Positions 25,128-33,735 of a DNA stretch of 64,000 nt are shown piece after piece. The stretch comes from Paraburkholderia sejongensis (GTDB lineage: Bacteria > Pseudomonadota > Gammaproteobacteria > Burkholderiales > Burkholderiaceae): contig NZ_JAJITD010000019.1 of the NCBI RefSeq assembly GCF_020880815.1, forward strand, positions 85,127 to 149,126. The letters run 5' to 3'. Positions within the stretch are counted from its first letter, which is position 1; each line of letters opens with the position of its first letter. A program made the position numbers and the translations under genes. Below the pieces are notes generated by a model. That model was not told the DNA's origin and ran no database searches. It was given only the letters and a program-made list of their open reading frames with translations.

Positions 25128-26084
25128 TCAGGCGGGATGCAGGCCGCGCAGCAATTGCCGCACGTGCGACAGGTCCTGCTCGACGTGGCCGGCTTTCTCG
25201 AACAGTTCGGCGAGCCAGTCGACGAATGCGCGTACGCGTGGCGACACCCGGCGGTTTTTCACATAGGCGACGGAGACCGGCATCGGCACCGGTTTCCATT
25301 GCGGCAGCACTTCACGCAGCAGGCCCGAATCGAGGTACGGCTGTGCGGCGATCCGCGCGGGCTGAATCAGCCCGAGGCCTTGCAGACCGCAGCTCAGATA
25401 GGCCTGTTCGTCGCTGACCTGGATGAAGCCGTTGAGTTTGACGCTGAGCGCTTCGCCGTCCACTTCGAAGTCGAAATCGCATTCGCGGCCGTTATGCGGC
25501 GACACGCAGTTGACGGCGACGTGCGCGCGCAGCTCGGCGAGGTCGGCGGGTGCGCCGTGGCGGGCCAGGTAGTCGGGGCTCGCGCAGGTCACGTGCTCGA
25601 GGGTGCCGAGGTGTTTGGCGACCAGATTCGAATCCGGCAATTCACCGAGCTGGATGCTGCAGTCGATTGCTTCGGAGACCAGATCGACGGATCGGTTGCT
25701 GACGCCGATGGCGAGATCGAGGTTCGGGTAGCGGGCATGGAAGTCGTCGAGAGCGGGAAGCACGATTGCGCCGGCGACCGCACTGGGCATTTCGATGCGC
25801 AGACGGCCGGCCAGGTTGTCGGTCGCGTGACGGATGCTGGCTTCCATTTCGTCTATGTCGGCCAGGATTTGCGCGCAGCGCTCGTAGTACGCGGCGCCTT
25901 CCGGCGTGACGCTCAGGCGGCGGGTTGTGCGCACTAGTAATGCTGTGCCCAGCAGGGCTTCCAGGTTCTGGACGATTGTTGATGCGGTTGCACGCGGGAT
26001 GTTTAATGACTCCGCTGCGCGGGTGAAGCTGTTGGTGTCCACGATTCGGATGAATGTGCGCATTGCAGTTATTCTGTCAATCAC
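25128..26084 (-). CDS. LysR-family transcriptional regulator
   Basis: A 318-residue regulator with the N-terminal helix-turn-helix (MRTFIRIVDTNSFTRAAESLNIPRATASTIVQNLEALLGTALLVRTTRR) and a LysR substrate-binding domain. It belongs to the CrgA-like subgroup. It converges with the nucleoside hydrolase gene. Its upstream side is the large inverted repeat, so its own target is not evident. Confidence 0.93.
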   Translation of the reverse strand: MIDRITAMRTFIRIVDTNSFTRAAESLNIPRATASTIVQNLEALLGTALLVRTTRRLSVTPEGAAYYERCAQILADIDEMEASIRHATDNLAGRLRIEMPSAVAGAIVLPALDDFHARYPNLDLAIGVSNRSVDLVSEAIDCSIQLGELPDSNLVAKHLGTLEHVTCASPDYLARHGAPADLAELRAHVAVNCVSPHNGRECDFDFEVDGEALSVKLNGFIQVSDEQAYLSCGLQGLGLIQPARIAAQPYLDSGLLREVLPQWKPVPMPVSVAYVKNRRVSPRVRAFVDWLAELFEKAGHVEQDLSHVRQLLRGLHPA

Positions 26085-26179
26085 GGGGCATACTCCTTGA
26101 AGGTGGTGCTTTTTTCGCCTGCGGCGGGGCTGGTTTTTTTGTGGTTTGCTTTTTTTTTGTCTGTGTTCTTTATGGTGTT

Positions 26180-26748
26180 GGCCTTTCCTTGCTTTCTTGT
26201 CGGTCTATTAGCTCTGCCCCTGTGCGGGGCGGCACCTACTTTCTTTGCGGCTGCAAAGAAAGTAGGCAAAGAAAGCAGCTTCACACCGCTAATTCTTAAG
26301 CGGGTCCCCCGGTCAACCACCGGTAGTGGTGCATCTGGAATCCGTGTTCCCGCACACTCCGCGGTAGTGACAAAGCCGTCATCGGCTCCCACTCCGCACT
26401 GCGTGCGTCGCGGACGGGTATGCAAGGGAAAGCGGTGGTGGAGTTCTTGTTGTTGTTGAGGCCGTCGGCTGCGCCTCGGCGACGCGCCAAAAAAAGCTGA
26501 TTGTTTAGGCTTCCGGGCTTCAGCGCGCGAAGCGCCGCCGGAAGAATGACTGCTTTGTCATTGGGGTGGAATGTGCGGGAACACAGATTCCAGATGCACC
26601 ACTACCGGTGATTGACCGAGGGACCCACTTAAGAATTAGCGGTGTGAAGCTGCTTTCTTTGCCTACTTTCTTTGCAGCAGCAAAGAAAGTAGGTGCCGCC
26701 CCGCACAGGGGCAGAGCTAATAGACCAATAACAATTCAAGGAAAGGCC
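26180..26748. repeat. large imperfect inverted-repeat element with 203-nt arms
   Basis: Left arm 26180-26382 and right arm 26546-26748 are reverse complements with a few substitutions and no net indels (outer and inner end coordinates sum to the same number). A 163-nt spacer separates them. Within each arm sits a perfect 14-bp hairpin CCTACTTTCTTTGC/GCAAAGAAAGTAGG with a 4-nt loop (26235-26266 and 26662-26693). It fills the non-coding space 26085-26843 between the LysR and adh genes, and has no transposase. It may be a MITE-like or REP-like dispersed element; frames in it are not genes. Confidence 0.8.
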
Positions 26749-26843
26749 AAAAAACAAAAGAACACCGAAAAAAAAGAACCAAAAGCCCGCGCCACAGGCA
26801 CAACCAAACCACCCCCAACGCGAGCAAAAAAAAGAAGCCCCCG

Positions 26844-27896
26844 TTACTTCCGTAACGAATCAATATCCACAACAAACCGATACTTCACATCGCTCTTGAG
26901 TATCCGCTCATAAGCATCATTAATCTTCTGCATAGGAATCACCTCGATATCGGAAGTAATCCCATGTTCACCACAAAAATCGAGCATCTCCTGCGTCTCG
27001 GCAATACCGCCAATCAACGACCCCGCGAGCCGGCGCCGCTTGAAGATCAGATTGAACACCTGCGGCGACGGATGATCGTGCTCGGGAGCGCCCACCAACG
27101 TCATCGTCGCATCCCGCTTGAGCAGATTCAGAAACGGATTCAGATCGTGCTGCGCAGCCACCGTATTCAGAATGAAATCGAAGCTATTCACATGCGCTTC
27201 CATTTCTTCGACATTCTTCGACACGACGACTTCATGCGCGCCAAGCCGCTTCGCATCCTCGATCTTCGACGGCGACGTCGTAAACAGCACCACATGCGCA
27301 CCCATCGCCCGCGCCAGCTTCACACCCATATGGCCGAGGCCGCCGAGGCCAACGATCCCGACTTTCTTGCCCGGACCCGCACCCCACGTGCGCAGCGGCG
27401 AATACGTGGTGATCCCCGCGCACAGCAACGGCGCAACACCGGCGGGATCGAGATTGGCCGGCACCCGCAGCACGAACTCTTCGTCCACTACGAGTTGCGT
27501 GGAATAGCCGCCATACGTGACCTGGCCGTCGACGCGGTCCACACCGTTATAAGTACCGACCCAGCCATTCTCGCAATACTGCTCGAGACCTTCCTCGCAA
27601 CTCGAACAGGTGCGGCACGAATCGACCAGACAGCCGACGCCCACCAGATCGCCGACCTTGTATTTCGTCACTTCCGGACCGACCGCCGTCACCCGGCCGA
27701 CGATCTCATGACCCGGCACCACCGGATAAATCGTGTTCTTCCATTCGTTGCGAGCCTGATGCAGATCCGAATGGCACACGCCGCAGAACAACACTTCCAT
27801 CTGCACGTCATGGGCGCGCGGTGCGCGGCGCTGGAATTCGAACGGGGCGAGCGGCTTGGTGGCGTCGCTCGCTGCATAGGCATAAGTCGTGCTCAT
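26844..27896 (-). CDS. zinc-dependent NAD(P) alcohol dehydrogenase (CAD/YahK group)
   Basis: A 350-residue medium-chain dehydrogenase. Catalytic zinc ligands are the Cys of 'CGVCHSDLH' and the His/Glu of 'GHEIVG'; the structural zinc lobe is 'CRTCSSCEEGLEQYC'. The coenzyme motif is 'GIVGLGGLGHMGVKLARAMGA'. The pattern places it with cinnamyl-alcohol-type aldehyde reductases. A GGAG ribosome site precedes the ATG at 27896; an upstream in-frame extension lacks family sequence. It is divergent from an AraC-type gene that probably controls it. Confidence 0.93.
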   Translation of the reverse strand: MSTTYAYAASDATKPLAPFEFQRRAPRAHDVQMEVLFCGVCHSDLHQARNEWKNTIYPVVPGHEIVGRVTAVGPEVTKYKVGDLVGVGCLVDSCRTCSSCEEGLEQYCENGWVGTYNGVDRVDGQVTYGGYSTQLVVDEEFVLRVPANLDPAGVAPLLCAGITTYSPLRTWGAGPGKKVGIVGLGGLGHMGVKLARAMGAHVVLFTTSPSKIEDAKRLGAHEVVVSKNVEEMEAHVNSFDFILNTVAAQHDLNPFLNLLKRDATMTLVGAPEHDHPSPQVFNLIFKRRRLAGSLIGGIAETQEMLDFCGEHGITSDIEVIPMQKINDAYERILKSDVKYRFVVDIDSLRK

Positions 27897-28235
27897 GGAT
27901 AACTCCAGCAAAAGAGGGTGGTCGAGCAAGAACGCGGCGCGTCGGCGATGCGCAACCTGAGTTGCGGATGCGGGCGCCACAGCATGAACCGGGTCGGGCG
28001 CGAGCGTAGGTGGATGTCGTTCGCAACATGACGGGCCACACATCCCATCGCGGCGAAGACCGGCACGCTGCGCGGCAAAAAAGGCGATCCGGCAGGGTTC
28101 CATCTTATGAGTGCGGCACTGCTCGCGGAATACCTGATCGTCTTGAAGCTTTGCCTAAAACTCCTGAGCGGCGGCGCGGCAGATCTTTTGATGCTAAATT
28201 TCAAGCATTATTCTCTCGCCCGTCACTATATCGTC
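27897..28235. other. divergent intergenic region adh/araC-type
   Basis: About 340 bases between the divergent alcohol dehydrogenase and AraC-family genes. It must hold both promoters and probably the AraC-protein sites. I could not pick out a clear paired operator. Confidence 0.5.
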
Positions 28236-29201
28236 ATGGTTACTGAAGCTGTCGTTTCCATTACAAACGATGCCGCGCAGCGGCGCGTACTCGAACTGTT
28301 CGATCTGCTCGCGCCCACCGCGGGCATCACGCGTTCGAGCGTCGAAGGCGTCAACCTGATGCGCGCGAACCGGCCGATGCCGCGCATGCCGGTGATGTAC
28401 GAACCGTGCATCGTGATCGTTTGTCAGGGGCGCAAACGCGGTTATCTCGGCGATCAGGTGTTCAGCTACGACGCGCAGCAGTACCTGGTATTGTCCGTGC
28501 CGCTGCCGTTCGAATGCGAGACCGAGGCCAGCGAGCAGGAGCCGTTTCTCGGCATCTCCGTGCGCGTCGATCTGACCATGGTCGCCGAGCTGCTGATGAC
28601 CCTCAACGAAAGCCAGGGCATCGCACAGCACGAGCCGGTCGGGATCTATTCGACCCCGCTCGACCCGGCGCTCAGCAACGCGGTGCAGCGTCTGATGGAA
28701 GCGCTCGCCGCGCCGCTCGACGCGCGTATTCTGGCGCCCGGCATCGTGCGCGAAATCTGCTATCGGGTGCTCACCGGCGAGCAGGGCAACGCGATTCGCG
28801 CGGCGCTCACGCATCAGAATCACTTCGGCCGGATCGCGAAGGCGTTGCGCCGCATCCACGCGGATTACCACGCATCGCTCGACGTCGATACGCTCGCGTC
28901 CGAAGCCGGTATGAGCCTCGCGGTGTTTCATGCACAGTTCAAAGCGGTGACCACCACATCGCCGATGCAGTACGTGAAGACCACGCGCCTGCATCACGCA
29001 CGGTTGTTGATGGTGCAGGACGGTCTGAACGCGGGCGCCGCCGCCGCGCGCGTCGGCTATGAAAGCGCGTCGCAATTTAGCCGCGAATTCAAGCGGCTGT
29101 TCGGCTTGAGCCCCGTCGACGAAGTCAAACGGATGCGCGTCGCTCACGATGCGCCGCCGCGCCCGGTCAAGCCGGTGCCGCGTTACATCACCGCTGTCTA
29201 A
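28236..29201 (+). CDS. AraC-family transcriptional regulator
   Basis: A 321-residue regulator. The N-terminal AraC_N effector domain (about 25-185; 'RPMPRMPVMYEPCIVIVCQGRK', 'YLVLSVPLPFECET') precedes two helix-turn-helix units (about 210-300; 'LDVDTLASEAGMSLAVFHAQFK' and 'AAARVGYESASQFSREFKRLFG'). Genes of this type are often next to an alcohol dehydrogenase or aldo-keto reductase they induce, as here. The ATG at 28236 was preferred; an in-frame start further upstream would add 15 or more residues. Confidence 0.9.
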   Translation: MVTEAVVSITNDAAQRRVLELFDLLAPTAGITRSSVEGVNLMRANRPMPRMPVMYEPCIVIVCQGRKRGYLGDQVFSYDAQQYLVLSVPLPFECETEASEQEPFLGISVRVDLTMVAELLMTLNESQGIAQHEPVGIYSTPLDPALSNAVQRLMEALAAPLDARILAPGIVREICYRVLTGEQGNAIRAALTHQNHFGRIAKALRRIHADYHASLDVDTLASEAGMSLAVFHAQFKAVTTTSPMQYVKTTRLHHARLLMVQDGLNAGAAAARVGYESASQFSREFKRLFGLSPVDEVKRMRVAHDAPPRPVKPVPRYITAV

Positions 29202-29288
29202 GGCGCTCGCAAGCGCCCAGGTCTTCCGTTCGTGCCGGCCTATACTGTTTGAGCGTTGCCGTCTGCTTCACTCACCAGGAGTCGCGTC

Positions 29289-29591
29289 ATGGCCAAGCTA
29301 GCTCTGTATGTCCGTCTGGAAGCCCAACCCGGCAAGGAGAAAGAGGTCGAAACGTTTTTGCTCGGTGCTCTACCGCTGGTCGAACAGGAACCGGGCACCG
29401 TTACGTGGTTCGCTTTGAAGCTTGGGCCGTCGGTCTACGCCATTTTCGACACGTTCGACGACGAAGCCGGTCGCACCGCGCATCTGCAGGGCAAGGTCGC
29501 GGCGGCCTTGATGGAGAAGGCCGGCGACTTGCTGGCAACGCCGCCGGACATCGTCAAGCTGGATGTGCTGGCGGCGAAACTGCCCGGCTGA
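29289..29591 (+). CDS. ABM-domain (antibiotic biosynthesis monooxygenase-like) protein
   Basis: A 100-residue single-domain protein with the ferredoxin-like ABM fold: 'LALYVRLEAQPGKEKEVETFLLGALPLVEQEPGTVTWFALK' then 'YAIFDTFDDEAGRTAHLQGKVAAAL'. Related proteins are cofactor-free oxygenases or quinone and haem handling proteins. An AGGAG ribosome site sits 8 bases before the ATG. It converges with the GGDEF gene and has no clear pathway link. Confidence 0.85.
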   Translation: MAKLALYVRLEAQPGKEKEVETFLLGALPLVEQEPGTVTWFALKLGPSVYAIFDTFDDEAGRTAHLQGKVAAALMEKAGDLLATPPDIVKLDVLAAKLPG

Positions 29592-29597
29592 AAGCGC

Positions 29598-31076
29598 TCA
29601 CGCGTCAGCCGCGCCGGTCCCGCGCTGATCGTCGTAGTGCGCGCGTTTCTCGTCGTACATCAACAGATCGGCGCGTTGCACGCCCGCTTCGAGCCGGTCG
29701 CCGCGCTGACAGGTAGCCGCGCCCATCGAGAAGCTCAGCGGCGAGCCCGGATAGAACTGATTGTTCAGTTCGACCAACTGACGGATCGCATCGATCATCG
29801 CCGCGCCGCCGCGCTCGTCGGTGTCGGGCATCAGGATCGCGAATTCGTCACCGCCGATTCGCGCCGCGTGGAACGGCGCTTCCGTCGCCTTGGCGAGAAC
29901 TTCGCCGGCGCGCCGCAGCAGCGCATCGCCGGCCGCGTGCCCCAGTTGATCGTTCACGCGTTTCAAACCGTTCAGGTCGGCCATGATGATCGTCACCGGC
30001 CAGGGTCCCTTGCGCTCCAGCCGGTTCAGTTCGTCCACGTAGAACGAGCGGTTGCGCAGTTTGGTCAGCACGTCGTGCTTGCCGAGAAATTCAAGGTACG
30101 CCTCGGCTTTCTTGCGCGCGGTGATGTCGGTCAGCGCGACCAGCACGAGGCCCCATGTGTCTTCGTGGCCGGGCAGCACCGAGAATTGCAGGTGCACGTG
30201 CACCTCGCTGCCGTCGAGCGAATAGTTCAGCACTTCGCGTTGCTGGAACAGTTTGTTGTCCCACAGATCGATCAGCTGCTCGCGGAAATGCGCGCGCATG
30301 TCGTCGCGGAACACGTCGGCTACGCGCGCGAGCAGCGTCTTCTTGTCTTTCGCGGCGAACATTTCCAGCGTGTGCTGGTTCACGTCGAGCACGTGAATCT
30401 CCGCCATGCAGCGTTCGACGAACTCCGGATGGACGTCGGTAAACACCCGGAAATCGTTGATGCCGGCTGCGCGCGCGCCGTCGAGCAGCCGTTTGACCGC
30501 GCTGAAATCCTCTACCCACAGCGACACCGGCGAATATTCGAAGAGCCCGCGCGCGTATTGCTCGGCGAGCGTGACGCGGCGCCGCGCGCTTTCGAGTTCG
30601 GTGATGTCTTCGGTCGATACCAGCACGCGATCCCAGCGCTCCTCGTGGCCGGGCAGCACCGAGCCCTTGAGCAGCACGTCGAGCCGCCGGCCGCCGAGCG
30701 TGTAGTTGACCGTGTGGCTCGAGAAGTGCAATTGCCCGGCCCACAGCTGGCAGAGTTCTTCGAGGTGCGTCTTCAACATGTCGTCGCGGAACACCGACGC
30801 GAGATTGGCCGTCAGTGTGTCGAAATCCGCGGCCTCGAACTGCGCGAGCGTCTGGCGATTCACTTTGATCAAGCGGATGCGGTGTGCGCATTCGGCGACG
30901 AGCCGCGGATCTTCGGCGAAATGCGCGCGCAGGTCGGTCACGCCGGCGGCACGCCACGCGTCGAACAGCGCGCGCACGCCGCTGAAATCCTCGAGCCACA
31001 GCGACACGGGCGCGAGCTCGAACATTCCGGAGTCGTCGTTGATCGGCGCGGCGCCGCCCTTCAGGGTATCGAGCAT
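29598..31076 (-). CDS. PAS-PAS-GGDEF diguanylate cyclase
   Basis: A 492-residue cytosolic protein with no membrane helix. Two related PAS-type sensor modules lie in tandem (about 15-155 and 175-305). They share the frames FE(L/Y)(A/S)PVSLW(L/V)EDFS and SVLPGHE, which points to internal duplication. The GGDEF domain follows (about 325-480), with intact 'GGDEFAIL' and 'ADLNGLKRVNDQLGH'. The residues five positions before GGDEF do not read RxxD, so the product-inhibition I-site is absent. It makes c-di-GMP in response to an unknown signal. Confidence 0.88.
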   Translation of the reverse strand: MLDTLKGGAAPINDDSGMFELAPVSLWLEDFSGVRALFDAWRAAGVTDLRAHFAEDPRLVAECAHRIRLIKVNRQTLAQFEAADFDTLTANLASVFRDDMLKTHLEELCQLWAGQLHFSSHTVNYTLGGRRLDVLLKGSVLPGHEERWDRVLVSTEDITELESARRRVTLAEQYARGLFEYSPVSLWVEDFSAVKRLLDGARAAGINDFRVFTDVHPEFVERCMAEIHVLDVNQHTLEMFAAKDKKTLLARVADVFRDDMRAHFREQLIDLWDNKLFQQREVLNYSLDGSEVHVHLQFSVLPGHEDTWGLVLVALTDITARKKAEAYLEFLGKHDVLTKLRNRSFYVDELNRLERKGPWPVTIIMADLNGLKRVNDQLGHAAGDALLRRAGEVLAKATEAPFHAARIGGDEFAILMPDTDERGGAAMIDAIRQLVELNNQFYPGSPLSFSMGAATCQRGDRLEAGVQRADLLMYDEKRAHYDDQRGTGAADA

Positions 31077-31325
31077 GGGGTTCTCGGGATCGGAAGTGCG
31101 GCTATTTTATGTCGGCCAGACGTTGGCCGGAACTGGCGAACCGTTGGCGTGTGGCTTTTTCGCCGATGTGTATTCGCCACGATCGCGTTGCGTAGCCGGG
31201 CGGCAACGCGGGTGTTTTGCGCAGGCTTTCTGCGTGCGCGAGCGGCCCTTGCTACACTCGATCGCCATGCGTTGCCACGCGCATGGTCCGGATTCCGTTC
31301 CTCCAATTACCGGGAAAACGCCGTC

Positions 31326-32261
31326 ATGAAACCAGCGTTACTGGTGCTGATCCCGTTGAGCGACGCGAGCCGCGCGAGCATCGCCGCGACGTTCGACGTC
31401 ATCTACGCCCCCGATCCCGCGCGCCGTGAAGCCGCGCTCGCGAGCCACGGCGCGACGATCCGCGCGGTGCTGACCAATGGCACGACGGGACTCGCGGCGG
31501 CCGATATCGATCGCATGCCGCAACTCGAACTGGTCAGCGCGCTGGGCGCCGGTTACGAAAACCTCGCGCTCGATCACGCGCGCTCGCGCGGCATCGTGCT
31601 CGCCAACGGTGCGGGGACCAACGCGGATTGCGTTGCGGATCACGCGTTCGCGTTGCTGCTGGCGGTGGTGCGCGACGTGCCGCAACTCGACCGCGCGACC
31701 CGCGAAGGTGCATGGCGGGATCATCTGCCGATGCTGCCGGGCGTGTCGAAGCGGCGCCTCGGTATCGTCGGACTCGGCCAGATCGGCGCGAAGCTCGCGC
31801 GGCGCGCGGCGGGTTTCGACATGGAGGTCGGTTATCACAACCGCAAGCCGCGCACGGAGGCGCGGTCGCTGCGTTATTTCGACGGCGTCGTCGCGCTTGC
31901 GCAGTGGAGCGATTTCCTCGTGATCGCGACGCCGGGCGGCGTGGCCACCCGTCATCTGATCGACGAGCAGGTGCTGGCGGCGCTCGGGCCGCAAGGCTAT
32001 CTGGTCAACGTATCGCGCGGGAGTGTGGTGGATACCGCCGCGCTGGCTCGCGCGCTCGCGGGGCAAACGCTGGCGGGCGCCGCGCTCGATGTCTACGAAG
32101 GCGAGCCGGAAGCACCGCAGGCTCTGGTCGGACTGCGCAACGTGGTGCTGACGCCGCACGTTGGCGGCCGCTCGCCGGAGGCGATTGCCGCGTCGGTCGA
32201 TAACTTCCTGGAAAACGCACGGCGCCATTTCGCCGGCGAGCCGGTGCTGACGCCGATCTGA
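31326..32261 (+). CDS. D-2-hydroxyacid dehydrogenase family protein
   Basis: A 311-residue NAD(P)-dependent enzyme of the glyoxylate/hydroxypyruvate reductase type. The coenzyme fold begins 'LGIVGLGQIGAKLARRAAG' near residue 140. Catalytic Arg ('VNVSRGSVVD'), Glu ('ALDVYEGEP') and His ('LTPHVGG') are all in place. An upstream open frame runs antisense to the GGDEF gene and is ignored; the family sequence begins at the ATG at 31326. Just past it lies a symporter relic and then another keto-acid reductase. Confidence 0.92.
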   Translation: MKPALLVLIPLSDASRASIAATFDVIYAPDPARREAALASHGATIRAVLTNGTTGLAAADIDRMPQLELVSALGAGYENLALDHARSRGIVLANGAGTNADCVADHAFALLLAVVRDVPQLDRATREGAWRDHLPMLPGVSKRRLGIVGLGQIGAKLARRAAGFDMEVGYHNRKPRTEARSLRYFDGVVALAQWSDFLVIATPGGVATRHLIDEQVLAALGPQGYLVNVSRGSVVDTAALARALAGQTLAGAALDVYEGEPEAPQALVGLRNVVLTPHVGGRSPEAIAASVDNFLENARRHFAGEPVLTPI

Positions 32262-32262
32262 G

Positions 32263-32481
32263 GCCAGCCCGTTCAATCTCGACAGCGCGGCGATCTATTT
32301 GACGCCGTGGCAACAGTTGGGACTGCTGGCGATTTTGGTGCTGACGTCCAAAGGCGGCGCGGGCGCGGTGCTGGTCGCGTTGACCGCGACGCTCTCGTCC
32401 CACAAGCCGCCGCCGTCGCAGGCGGGGCAGCCGGAGCCAGCGGAGCACGAGCTGGCCGGCGCGCCCGCGCTAATGAACTAA
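32263..32481 (+). pseudogene. relic of a dicarboxylate/glutamate:cation symporter (DctA/GltP family)
   Basis: Directly after the dehydrogenase stop codon, one frame encodes PFNLDSAAIYLTPWQQLGLL followed by ILVLTSKGGAGAVLVALTATLSS. The first stretch matches the DAACS motif (S)FNLDGTAIYLT and the second the LTSKGAAGV helix hairpin. The roughly 18 residues that normally separate them are missing, as are the N-terminal two thirds and the true C-terminus. The frame ends at 32481 after a low-complexity Pro/Glu tail. It is a deletion remnant rather than a working gene, possibly of a transporter for the substrate of the flanking reductases. Confidence 0.7.
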
Positions 32482-32588
32482 GGCGGCGAAGTGAACAACC
32501 AGCGCGCGGCGCCGGACGGGATGCTTGCCGCTTGCCGCCGCCAATGACACAGTGATGCGCTGACGACAACAACCACAAGGAAGTCCAG

Positions 32589-33587
32589 ATGGCCCGTTTG
32601 TTTCCCGGCGCGCTCAACACGCTTGCGATCGCCGCGCTGCAACGCGCGGGCGCAGTGCCTGCAACCGCCGCATCGACCGCCCGCGCGCTCGTCTATGCCG
32701 ACGTGCGCGGCCTGTCATCGCACGGCGTGGCGCGTCTGCCGATGTACTGCGCGCAGTTGCGCAACGGTCGCGTCGATCCCGCTGCGCAGCCGGCGATCGT
32801 CGCGGATCGCGGCGCGACTGTGTTGATCGATGGCGCCGACGGCCTCGCGTATCCGGCCTGCGATCTCGCGACCGCGACGCTCGCCGGGCGCGCGCGCCAG
32901 TACGGCAGCGCGGTCGCCGGCATCTGCCGCAGCCATCATTTCGGCGTCGGCGCTGCACACCTGGCCGCGCTCGGCGAAGCAGGCCTCGTCGCGCTCGCGT
33001 TTAGCAATTCGCCGGCCGCGATGCCCGCGTGGGGCGGCCGCCGCGCGCTGTTCGGCACCAATCCGATCGCCGCGGTGTTTCCGCGCCGTCACGGCGCGCC
33101 GCTGGTGATCGACCTCGCGCTGTCGCAGATCGCGCGCGGCAAGATCGCGATCGCCGCGCGCGACGGCAAACCGATCCCCGAAGGCTGGGCGACCACCCGC
33201 GACGGCTTGCCGACCACCGACGCACGCGCCGCGCTCGACGGCATGATGCTGCCGTTCGGCGGCGCCAAAGGCGCGATGCTCGCGCTGGTCGTCGAACTGC
33301 TGGCCGCCGCGCTGACCGGCGCGAACTTCGGCTACGAGGCCGGTTCGTTCCTGACCGAGGAGGGCGAGCGCTCGCGCATCGGCCATCTGTTCTGGACCAT
33401 TGATCCGGGCGCGCTCGCCGGCGACGACGCGTATCTGTCGCGCGTCGACGCGTTGATCGAGATGATGCTGCTCGACGACGACGTGCGTTTGCCCGGCGAT
33501 CGCCGCGAGCGGCTGGCGGCGGCAGCGGATCAGGAAGGCGTCGAGATTCCGGACGCACTGATCGCGCAATTGCAAGGGCGCGGCTGA
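32589..33587 (+). CDS. Ldh-family (malate/L-lactate-dehydrogenase-like) oxidoreductase
   Basis: A 332-residue NAD(P)-dependent enzyme of the second, non-Rossmann malate/lactate dehydrogenase family, which includes ureidoglycolate dehydrogenase, 2,3-diketogulonate reductase and 1-piperideine-2-carboxylate reductase. Signatures are 'YADVRGLSSHGVARLPMY', 'SHHFGVGAAHLAALGE' (active-site His), 'AFSNSPAAMPAWGGRRALFGTNP' and 'LPFGGAKGAMLALVVELL'. A ribosome site AAGGAAG precedes the start. The substrate is unknown. The reductase 5' of it and the symporter relic between them suggest a former keto-acid cluster. Confidence 0.88.
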   Translation: MARLFPGALNTLAIAALQRAGAVPATAASTARALVYADVRGLSSHGVARLPMYCAQLRNGRVDPAAQPAIVADRGATVLIDGADGLAYPACDLATATLAGRARQYGSAVAGICRSHHFGVGAAHLAALGEAGLVALAFSNSPAAMPAWGGRRALFGTNPIAAVFPRRHGAPLVIDLALSQIARGKIAIAARDGKPIPEGWATTRDGLPTTDARAALDGMMLPFGGAKGAMLALVVELLAAALTGANFGYEAGSFLTEEGERSRIGHLFWTIDPGALAGDDAYLSRVDALIEMMLLDDDVRLPGDRRERLAAAADQEGVEIPDALIAQLQGRG

Positions 33588-33735
33588 CGAAGCGAAAGCG
33601 AAACGGAAACTATCGGTGCACCAGATAGTTTCCGTCGTAAATCGCGATTTCCCTTGCGACGCCGACGCGCATACGATGAACGGCATCGTCTGACGAGCGC
33701 TTCGCGCTCACCGGCCACCGCGATGGAGATTCCAT

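Noticed and set aside
26081..26913. Small open frames inside the inverted-repeat element (sequence like 'GTRIPDAPLPV')
   Set aside because: The same peptide appears from both arms because of the repeat; low complexity and no ribosome site.
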